Translations under genes and position numbers: made by a program
Assembly: GCA_028281925.1 (NCBI GenBank)
Contig: JANQIX010000028.1
Location: 1-57,747, forward strand
Origin: Alphaproteobacteria bacterium
GTDB taxonomy: Bacteria; Pseudomonadota; Alphaproteobacteria; DSM-16000; Inquilinaceae
DNA length: 57,747 bases
Direction of reading: 5' to 3'
Notes under the pieces: generated by a model
Databases searched by the model: none
The model's input: the letters and a program-made list of their open reading frames with translations, nothing else
What the model was told of the DNA's origin: nothing
Shown here: piece by piece, positions 8,093 to 15,519 of the stretch
Position numbering within the stretch: the stretch's first letter is position 1
Layout of the letters: each line of letters begins with the position of its first letter

Positions 8093-9385
8093 CTAGTAGC
8101 CGAGCCACTCCGGCCGGCGCTCCAGCGTGATCTCGGTCAGATACTCCATGGAGATCGTGCCGCCGTCGACCAGCTCCTGCACGTCCGCGCCCTCGGTCGA
8201 GCCGCTGACATGGCCGCGATAGATGCGCGCGGTCATCAGGCCGCGATGGTCGTCGGGCGTCCAGCCGGATGGCAGGCACACGCCTTCCAGCCCTTCCGGC
8301 ACCCAGGCGCCGTCATGCGCGGCACTCATCTCGTACATGCCCTGGCGGATATTGGGGCCGGTGACGCCGCCATTCTCCTGCGCCCACTCCATCGCTTCCT
8401 TCATGTAGAAGACGGAGCAGATGCCGGCGAGATAGTGGACCAGCCGGTATTCGTCCGGACGCGACGAGCCTTCGGAGATGCCGCGCACGATCTCCATGCC
8501 CGGCGCATCGTCGCCCGTGATGGCGCCGGTGCGCACGACGAACACCGTGCCGTCCGCTGCTTCGCCGGCCGCACGCATGACGTTCTCGTCGAAGCCCCAG
8601 ACGTTCGTCATGAACTGCGTCTCGACGCCGACGGTGCCGCAGGCGGTCAACAGCGAGATGCCCGATCCGCCCGTGTTGGCCATGAACGCATAATCGGCTT
8701 CCACCTCTTGCAGGGTCAGGCATTGCGGCGTGAAGTCGCCCGGCGCCAGCGTGTAGTTGATGGGCGCCAGCACCTCGAAGCCCAGCTCTTCGGCATATTC
8801 CGCGCACGCATCCTTCGGCGCGTTCGGATAGGGGTGGTTGTCGCCCATATGGACGAATTTCGGCGTGCCTTCCTCGCCACGCTCGGCCCAGTCGTCCGCC
8901 GCCCACTGCACCAGCGCGCGGCAGCCGTCGGAATAGGACGGGCCGTAGAAGAAGTTGTAGGGTGCGGCCTTGGTGCTGCGCGGGGCCGTGCCGTTCGGGT
9001 CGGTCAGCGTGCCGGAGTATGAGGCCGACCAATACGGGATCTCGTCGCGCGCCACGAACTCCACCAGTGCTTCGGTGTCCGCCGTGCCCCAGCCCTGCAC
9101 GGCCACGATCTCATCCTGCGAGACCCAGCGGCGATAGGCCGAGACCGCGCGCGGTGCCTGATAGGCATAGTCGTAGGTCTCGAAATCCAGCATGTCGCCG
9201 TTGATGCCGCCATTGGCGTTGATCCAGGCAAGCGCGTCGCCGATCGCCCCGCCGAAGGAGACGCCGACACCCGATGTGGCGCCGGTGTAGTCGACGATAT
9301 GGCCCATGGGAATGTCGTCGGCCTGGGCCGCGGCCGGCAGGGCCAGGGCCGCTGCGGCGATGGTGGCTAGATACGTCCGGTGCAT
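8093..9385 (-). CDS. ABC transporter periplasmic substrate-binding protein (Liv type)
   Basis: A 430-residue periplasmic binding protein of the Peripla_BP_6 class. A signal peptide (residues 1-22, ending AAAQA) precedes a domain beginning DDIPMGHIVDYTGATSGVG, the usual start of these proteins. AGGAGG sits six bases before the ATG at 9385, deciding this start over a longer frame. It should capture the substrate and deliver it to the LivH/LivM channel. The acyl-CoA ligase gene in the same operon suggests a carboxylic acid rather than leucine; that is inference from context. Confidence 0.93.
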   Translation of the reverse strand: MHRTYLATIAAAALALPAAAQADDIPMGHIVDYTGATSGVGVSFGGAIGDALAWINANGGINGDMLDFETYDYAYQAPRAVSAYRRWVSQDEIVAVQGWGTADTEALVEFVARDEIPYWSASYSGTLTDPNGTAPRSTKAAPYNFFYGPSYSDGCRALVQWAADDWAERGEEGTPKFVHMGDNHPYPNAPKDACAEYAEELGFEVLAPINYTLAPGDFTPQCLTLQEVEADYAFMANTGGSGISLLTACGTVGVETQFMTNVWGFDENVMRAAGEAADGTVFVVRTGAITGDDAPGMEIVRGISEGSSRPDEYRLVHYLAGICSVFYMKEAMEWAQENGGVTGPNIRQGMYEMSAAHDGAWVPEGLEGVCLPSGWTPDDHRGLMTARIYRGHVSGSTEGADVQELVDGGTISMEYLTEITLERRPEWLGY

Positions 9386-9469
9386 CGTTTCCTCCTCTTG
9401 CACGGCTCTCCGCTGTTCGGCGGTCATCCTTGTCTTGCGCCGGATGCACGCCATTTACGCCCGCGCTCG

Positions 9470-10543
9470 CTAGTACGAGAACGGGTAGAGTTTCCAATAG
9501 GCCTTGATCTGGCGCCATCGGTGGGCCAGGCCGTCGGGTTCGAAAATCAGGAACAGGATGATGGCAGCGCCGATCGCCATCTCCCGCAGGTTGTTGATGC
9601 TGGACTGCAGGTTCAGCGCGCGGTCCAGCCAGCCGCCTTCGACCATGCGTGCCAGCGCGTCCATCGCCTCGGGCAGGAACACCATGAAGGCCGTGCCCAT
9701 CAGCGAGCCCATGACGGAACCCAGGCCGCCGATGATGATCATGCCCAGGAACTGGATGGAAAACAGGATGTTGAAGGCCTCGATGGAAACGAAGCCGAGA
9801 TAGTGGGCATAGAGCGCACCGCCCACACCGGCATAGAAGGACGAGACACCGAAGGACATGACCCGATACTTGGTCAGGTTCACACCCATGATCTCGGCGG
9901 ACAGGTAGTGGTCGCGGACGGCGATGAAGGCGCGCCCGTCGCGCGTGCGCATCATGTTCGCCGCCGCCAGATACATGATCACCACGAAGCCCAGCACGAT
10001 GTAGAAGAACTGCCAGTCTTCGTAGAGGTCGTAGCCGGCGATCGAGATCGGATTGGTCATGGCGCCGGCGACACCGCCGGTGAACCAGCTCGCCCGGGCG
10101 AAGAAGTCTTCCAGGATGAACTGTGCGGCCAGGGTCGCAATCGCGAGGTAGAGCCCCTTGATGCGCGCCGCCGGCACGCCGAACAACAGGCCGACGGCGG
10201 CCGTCATCAGTCCGGCCAATGGGATGCAGAGAAGGACTGGTATCCCCGTCTGCTCGTTGATGAAGGGCGAGGCAAAGGCGCCAAAACCGAAGAACACCGC
10301 ATGGCCGATGGAGATCTGCCCGGTGAACCCCACCAGGATGTTCAGCCCCAACGCCGCGATGCCGAGATAGCCGATCTGGATGAACAGGTTCATCCAATAG
10401 GCGTCCAGCACCCAGGGCGAGAGGATCAGCAGGCCCACGCCCGCGATCACGGAATTGCGGCTGAACGCGTCGGCGAAGATCGTGGTGTCGGCACGATAGC
10501 TGGTGCGGAAGTCCCCGCAGGGGCGCATCATGGCTCCGGCCAT
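9470..10543 (-). CDS. livM: ABC transporter permease, LivM type
   Basis: Inner-membrane permease of a HAAT-family importer; 357 residues with about eight to ten hydrophobic segments. The LivM signature NILVGFTGQISIGHAVFFGFGA lies near residues 68-90 (given here only as its conserved core). The start at 10543 has GGAGAG about ten bases upstream. It lies 37 bases after livH and 84 before the binding-protein gene, in one transcription unit. Confidence 0.95.
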   Translation of the reverse strand: MAGAMMRPCGDFRTSYRADTTIFADAFSRNSVIAGVGLLILSPWVLDAYWMNLFIQIGYLGIAALGLNILVGFTGQISIGHAVFFGFGAFASPFINEQTGIPVLLCIPLAGLMTAAVGLLFGVPAARIKGLYLAIATLAAQFILEDFFARASWFTGGVAGAMTNPISIAGYDLYEDWQFFYIVLGFVVIMYLAAANMMRTRDGRAFIAVRDHYLSAEIMGVNLTKYRVMSFGVSSFYAGVGGALYAHYLGFVSIEAFNILFSIQFLGMIIIGGLGSVMGSLMGTAFMVFLPEAMDALARMVEGGWLDRALNLQSSINNLREMAIGAAIILFLIFEPDGLAHRWRQIKAYWKLYPFSY

Positions 10544-10580
10544 CGGCTAGGCTCTCCGTCGCTCTTGGGGTCGGCCGGCG

Positions 10581-11492
10581 TCAGACACGCTCGATATCGC
10601 GGGTGCCGAACAGGCCGTACGGCTTGATCATGAGGATGATGATGAGGGCGTAGAACGGCGCGATGCGCTGCATGTTGCCCCATTGCAAGGACACGTCCGC
10701 ATAGGCCGCCAGGTTTTCCAGCAGGCCGATGATCAGCCCGCCCAGCACGGCACCGATGATGCTGTCGAGCCCGCCCAGGATCACGGCGGGAAACACCTTG
10801 ATGCCGAAGAAGGAGAGCGCGGACGACACGCCGTTGACCACGCCGACCACGACGCCGGCCACCGCCGACACCATGGCGGAGATCGCCCAGGCCGTGGCGA
10901 ACACCTGGCGCACGGAGATGCCGAGCGACTGGGCCGCCTGCTGGTCGAACGCCGTCGCCCGCATGGCCAGGCCCATCTTCGAGACTTTGAAGAAGTAGGC
11001 GAACGCCCCCATGATCGCGACCGAGACGATCATGCTCATGACATAGACGGTCTGAACATGCAGCCCGAACACCTCCACCGACGGGTTCTCGAAGATCGTC
11101 GGGAAGGGCTGGGCGAACACGCCGAACATCCAGTTCAACAGCGCCTGGAAGAAGATCGACAGCCCGATCGTCACCATAATGACGGAGATGATGGGTTCGC
11201 CGATCAGCGGGCGCAGCACCACCACCTGGATCGCCACGCCCAGGATGAACATGAACACCAGCGTGATCAGGAAGCCGAAGAAGAACGGCACCTGCAGATC
11301 GGTCAGGATCCACCAGCACACCCAGGCACCGATCAGCAGGAACTCGCCCTGGGCGAAGTTGACCACCTGGCTCGCCTTGTAGATCAGCACGAACGACATG
11401 GCGACGACGCCGTAGAGCGTGCCGACGATCACGCCGTTGACCAGCAACTGATGCAGGAACTGATCGTTCAGCAGCGCCTCGAAGAAGCCCAT
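10581..11492 (-). CDS. livH: ABC transporter permease, LivH type
   Basis: The second permease subunit; 303 residues with about eight membrane segments. The motif ASQVVNFAQGEFLLIGA near residues 39-56 is characteristic of LivH. GGAGTG lies ten bases upstream of the start at 11492. It pairs with LivM to form the channel. It follows the acyl-CoA ligase gene by 34 bases. Confidence 0.95.
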   Translation of the reverse strand: MGFFEALLNDQFLHQLLVNGVIVGTLYGVVAMSFVLIYKASQVVNFAQGEFLLIGAWVCWWILTDLQVPFFFGFLITLVFMFILGVAIQVVVLRPLIGEPIISVIMVTIGLSIFFQALLNWMFGVFAQPFPTIFENPSVEVFGLHVQTVYVMSMIVSVAIMGAFAYFFKVSKMGLAMRATAFDQQAAQSLGISVRQVFATAWAISAMVSAVAGVVVGVVNGVSSALSFFGIKVFPAVILGGLDSIIGAVLGGLIIGLLENLAAYADVSLQWGNMQRIAPFYALIIILMIKPYGLFGTRDIERV

Positions 11493-11526
11493 CAGTGCAG
11501 CACTCCGTCCTGAGAATGGCGCGCGG

Positions 11527-13470
11527 TCATTCGGCTGCGGCCCGCTGGTCGCCGGTGGGAACCAGGTCGACGACTCTCAGCGTGGTCTGGATCCGCTGTT
11601 TGGTGCCGTCCTGGAAGGCAATGGTCGTGTCCACGGGGATTGCCGGCTGTCCGGCATAGATGGCGTCGATGATGTCGCCGTACTTCTCGTTGATCACGCC
11701 GCGGCGCACCTTGCGCGTACGGGTCAGTTCGCCGTCATCGGCATCCAGCTCCTTGTACAGCAATAGAAATTTGTGGATTCGCTGAGCTTCTGGCAGCGTG
11801 GCATTCACCGTCTCCACCTCGCGCTGAAGCATGGCGTACACCTCCGGCCGACTGGACAGATCGGTGTACGTCGTGAACGCGATGCGGTTCTTTTCCGCCC
11901 ATTTCGAGACGATCGGATAGCGGATGCAGATGATCGCCGCGAGGTACGGCCGCTGGTGGCCGAGGATCACGGCCTCGGCCACGAAGGCCGAGAACTTCAG
12001 CTTGTTCTCGATGAATTGCGGGCTGAAGCGGTTGCCGCCGCTGGTGGTCGCAAGATCGCGGATGCGGTCGATCACCACCAGATGGCCGCTGTCATTGTAG
12101 TACCCGGCATCGCCGGTGTGCAGCCAGCCATCCTTCATGTCGGCGGCCGAGGCTTCCGGGTTCTTGTAGTACCCCAGATACATGTTCGGATGGCGCGTGA
12201 CGATCTCGCCCACGCCGGTCGCATCCGGCTCGCCGATGCGCACCTCCACATCCTTGTCGAAGGGCACGCCCACGGTGTCGAAATCGATATCGCCATCGGT
12301 GTGGATGGTGTAGGCGCCCAACAGCTCCGTCTGGCCGTAGAGCTGGCGCAGCGGCACGCCCATGGCCAGGAAGAAGCGGAAGGTGTCCGGCCCCAGCGCA
12401 GCACCGCCCGTGGCGGCAGATTTCAGGAACCGGAAGCCCAGCCGGTCCGTCAGCCAGCGGTAGAGCACGTAATGCGCGACCCAGGACCGCTTGCCCTGGT
12501 CCAGCGCCTTCATGCCCAGCTTCATGCCGAAATCGAACAGCCAGTTCTTCAGGCGTGAGGAGTCCATCATGCGCGAGCGCACATCGGCGGCGACACCCTC
12601 CCACACGCGCGGCGCCAGCAGCACGAAGGTGGGCCCGATTTCGCGCAGGTCCGACATCATGGTCGCCGGCTCCTCAACGAAATTCACCTTCATGCGCGAG
12701 ATCAGCGCTTTGCCCATCACGTAGATCTGCTCCATGATCCACGGCAGGGGCAGAACCGAGACGTATTCGTCGCGGGCGCTCTTGGGGTCGACGGCGAGAT
12801 AGCTGGCGCAGTGGCGCAACAGCGCCCCGCCCTGCAGCATGGCGAGCTTCGGGTTCGCCGTCGTGCCGGATGTGGTGCAGAGGATGGCCACCTCGTCACC
12901 ATTCGTTTCCGCCACCAGGCTGTCGTAGAGGTTCGGCTGGTCCGCCGCGAGCGCATTGCCCCGTTCCACCAGCGCACGCGCGTCCAACAGGCGCGGGTCG
13001 TCGTATTTGCGCATGCCGCGTGGGTCGGAATAGACGATGTGCTGCACCGAGGGCACGCGATCGCCGAGATTGACGAACTTGTCGACCTGCTCTTCATCCT
13101 CCGCCAGGATCAGGCGCACCTCGGCATAGTTGATGAGGTACGCGACCTCGTCATCCAGGGCATCGCGGTAGAGGCCGATGCTCATGGCGCCGATGGCATG
13201 GGCCGCCACCTCGCCGATGATCCAGTCGGGCCGGTTGTCGCCGATCAGCGCGACGACGTCGCCCTTGCCGATCCCGAGCGCGCGCATGCCGAGCGAGAAG
13301 CTCTTCACCCGGGCGTGGTAATAGGCCCAGCTGTATTCATTCCAGATGCCCAGGTCCTTCTCGCGGAACGCGATCTCACCGCCGTAATGCTCAGCATTGA
13401 ACGCCAGCACCTTGGGCAGCGTATCGCACCGCGCCAGGTCGACCACGGGCCCGGTGGCGGGCGGAGCCAT
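11527..13470 (-). CDS. AMP-dependent acyl-CoA synthetase in the Liv operon
   Basis: A 647-residue adenylate-forming enzyme (long-chain acyl-CoA synthetase-like) that activates a carboxylic acid with ATP and CoA. The AMP-binding P-loop is LCTTSGTTANPK, followed by YGQTELLG and DGWLHTGDAGY. Its start overlaps the livG stop (TGATG), with a ribosome site inside livG. Placing a CoA ligase between ABC subunits is a recurrent alphaproteobacterial arrangement and suggests that the imported acid is trapped as a thioester. The exact acid cannot be read from the sequence. Confidence 0.94.
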   Translation of the reverse strand: MAPPATGPVVDLARCDTLPKVLAFNAEHYGGEIAFREKDLGIWNEYSWAYYHARVKSFSLGMRALGIGKGDVVALIGDNRPDWIIGEVAAHAIGAMSIGLYRDALDDEVAYLINYAEVRLILAEDEEQVDKFVNLGDRVPSVQHIVYSDPRGMRKYDDPRLLDARALVERGNALAADQPNLYDSLVAETNGDEVAILCTTSGTTANPKLAMLQGGALLRHCASYLAVDPKSARDEYVSVLPLPWIMEQIYVMGKALISRMKVNFVEEPATMMSDLREIGPTFVLLAPRVWEGVAADVRSRMMDSSRLKNWLFDFGMKLGMKALDQGKRSWVAHYVLYRWLTDRLGFRFLKSAATGGAALGPDTFRFFLAMGVPLRQLYGQTELLGAYTIHTDGDIDFDTVGVPFDKDVEVRIGEPDATGVGEIVTRHPNMYLGYYKNPEASAADMKDGWLHTGDAGYYNDSGHLVVIDRIRDLATTSGGNRFSPQFIENKLKFSAFVAEAVILGHQRPYLAAIICIRYPIVSKWAEKNRIAFTTYTDLSSRPEVYAMLQREVETVNATLPEAQRIHKFLLLYKELDADDGELTRTRKVRRGVINEKYGDIIDAIYAGQPAIPVDTTIAFQDGTKQRIQTTLRVVDLVPTGDQRAAAE

Positions 13471-14315
13471 CAGGCCGCTTCCTCCTCGCCCGAGGCGAGG
13501 TCGTCGTCATCCTCCTCGCCCAGATAGGCGCGGCGCACGCGCGGATGGGCCATCACCTCTTCCGGCTGGCCTTCGGCGATCTTCTTGCCGAAATCCAGCA
13601 CCATCACCCGGTGCGAGATGTCCATGACCACGCCCATGTCGTGCTCGATCATGATCACGGTCATGCCCCACTCCTCATTCAGGTCGATGACGAAGCGGGC
13701 CATGTCCTCCTTCTCTTCCAGGTTCATGCCGGCCATGGGCTCGTCCAGCAGCATCAGGTCGGGCTTCAGCGCCACGGCGCGCGCCAGCTCAACCCGCTTG
13801 CGCAGGCCATAGGGCAGGGTGCCCGCCACGGCCCGGCGCACATGCTGGATCTCCAGGAAGTCGATGATCTCTTCGATCTCGCGGCGGTGCTCCAGCTCCT
13901 CCTTCTGGGCACCGCCCAGCCAGTAGAGCGGGCCGGTGACGAAGTTGTTCTTCAGGATGTTGTGGCGGCCGACCATGATGTTGTCGAGCACGCTCATATG
14001 GCCGAACAGAGCCAGGTTCTGGAAGGTGCGGCCCAGGCCCAGTTCGGCGCGCGCACTGGGGCGCAGGCGGGTGATGTCGCGGCCCTTGAAGCGGATGCGC
14101 CCCTCGGTCGGGCTGTACCGGCCGGAGATGCAGTTGACCATGGAGGTCTTGCCGGCCCCGTTCGGCCCGATGATGGAGAAGAGCTCGCCCCGCTTCACCT
14201 GGAAGCTGACTTGGGAGAGTGCGCGCACACCGCCGAAGGCCAGGCTGACATCGCGCGCTTCCAACAGCGCATCGCCGTCGGCACGGTCGGCCGAGGCCCC
14301 GTCCACATCCACCAT
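13470..14315 (-). CDS. livG: ABC transporter ATP-binding protein, LivG type
   Basis: First gene of the importer operon; 281 residues. Walker A is GPNGAGKTS, the signature region LPYGLRKRVELARAVA, Walker B LMLLDEPMAGMN and the switch His in MIEHDM. The start at 14315 gives the usual short leader before LLEARDVSLAFGG. A longer open frame to 14561 overlaps the divergent hydrolase gene and is rejected. The promoter should lie in 14316-14500; TATAGT on the minus strand (14382-14387) is a possible -10 but lacks a good -35. Confidence 0.94.
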   Translation of the reverse strand: MVDVDGASADRADGDALLEARDVSLAFGGVRALSQVSFQVKRGELFSIIGPNGAGKTSMVNCISGRYSPTEGRIRFKGRDITRLRPSARAELGLGRTFQNLALFGHMSVLDNIMVGRHNILKNNFVTGPLYWLGGAQKEELEHRREIEEIIDFLEIQHVRRAVAGTLPYGLRKRVELARAVALKPDLMLLDEPMAGMNLEEKEDMARFVIDLNEEWGMTVIMIEHDMGVVMDISHRVMVLDFGKKIAEGQPEEVMAHPRVRRAYLGEEDDDDLASGEEEAA

Positions 14316-14539
14316 CGTTTCCCCCCGGTTCGCCGGCTTCAGGCCGGCCACCGACAACTTTCTGTTTTGGTTCGTGATCGCACTATAACGCATTCCGGCG
14401 TATGCGCCACGCCAACCGAATGGTCGTGCGACACAAAATCTGCCAGACTTGCCAACGACATCAAACCCTAAGCCTTCGAACGGGTCAAGCCGGGCGCGGC
14501 CCGGCCGCACTGCACGCCATGCGGGAGCACGCTCGGCCC

Positions 14540-15409
14540 ATGCCCGACACCGCCGACCCATCTGCGGCCGATGCTTCCGGGGTGACGCGCGAGCCCCTGA
14601 CCCTGCAGATCGGCCCCCACCGCCTGGGCGCGGAATGGGTGCGGCCGGCCGGCGCGAGGGCGGCCAAGGCCCCGATCGTCTTCCTGCACGAAGGCCTGGG
14701 CAGCATCGCCCAGTGGACGGGCCGCGCGCCCAACGGCGAACTGATCGATTTCCCGGCCCGCCTGGCCCAGGCCACCGGCCGCAACGCCTTCCTCTACGAC
14801 CGCCTGGGCTTCGGCCGCTCAGACCCGTTACCCGCCGACCGCCAGCCGGACTATCTCTACCGCGAGGCCTGGGACACCCTGCCCGAGGTGCTGGACGCCG
14901 CCGGCATCGCCCGCGCCATCCTGTTCGGCCACAGCGACGGCGCCAGCATCGCGCTGTTGTTCGCCGCCAAGTTCCCGGACCGCGCCGTCGCCGTGATCAG
15001 CGAAGCCGCCCACGTCTTCATCGAAGAGGTGACGCTGGAGGGCATCCGCAGCGCCCGCGCCGCCTATCATGCGCCGGGGAGCAAGCTGAAGTCGGCCATG
15101 GTGCGGTACCACGGCGACAAGGCCGACACGACATTCCGCAACTGGTCCGACGTTTGGCTGAGCCCGGCTTTCGCCGGCTTCGACATGACGGCGGAGCTGC
15201 CGAATATCCGCTGTCCTGTGCTGGCGATCCAGGGCGACGGCGACGAGTACGGCACCAAGGCTCAGCTAAAGGCAATCGCGCAGCATATAAAGCGCGTAAG
15301 AGGTGGGGTCGAGACGTGGCCAGTCCTCAACTGTGGACACATTCCACATCTCCAGGCCCGTGAACGTGCGGCAAAAAAGATCGCATCTTTTCTTGAGCTT
15401 CCCGTTTAA
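14540..15409 (+). CDS. Alpha/beta hydrolase
   Basis: A 289-residue alpha/beta-hydrolase fold enzyme. The oxyanion region is FLHEGLGSIAQW, the nucleophile elbow GHSDGAS (Ser), the acid probably in GDGDEYG and the His in NCGHIPH. The ATG at 14540 is chosen because GGAG lies upstream, though the spacing of 12 is long; 14519 is an alternative. It is divergent from the Liv operon and may hydrolyse an ester or thioester related to that substrate. From about 15260 base composition becomes AT-richer and stays so into the helicase block, so the C-terminus may have been remodelled by recombination. Confidence 0.88.
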   Translation: MPDTADPSAADASGVTREPLTLQIGPHRLGAEWVRPAGARAAKAPIVFLHEGLGSIAQWTGRAPNGELIDFPARLAQATGRNAFLYDRLGFGRSDPLPADRQPDYLYREAWDTLPEVLDAAGIARAILFGHSDGASIALLFAAKFPDRAVAVISEAAHVFIEEVTLEGIRSARAAYHAPGSKLKSAMVRYHGDKADTTFRNWSDVWLSPAFAGFDMTAELPNIRCPVLAIQGDGDEYGTKAQLKAIAQHIKRVRGGVETWPVLNCGHIPHLQARERAAKKIASFLELPV

Positions 15410-15519
15410 ATCATTGATTATTAGAGATTTCCTAAATTCTATTGTAAATCGAGATTCATCTCCTCCCAACATTCTATTAAAAAAATCTCTATATATCACT
15501 ATTTGACCTTGAAATCATT

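Noticed and set aside
8066..9022. Long plus-strand ORF opposite the substrate-binding protein gene
   Set aside because: Antisense shadow of a clear periplasmic binding protein.
14316..14561. N-terminal extension of livG
   Set aside because: It overlaps the divergent hydrolase gene, and the ABC domain begins normally at the 14315 start.
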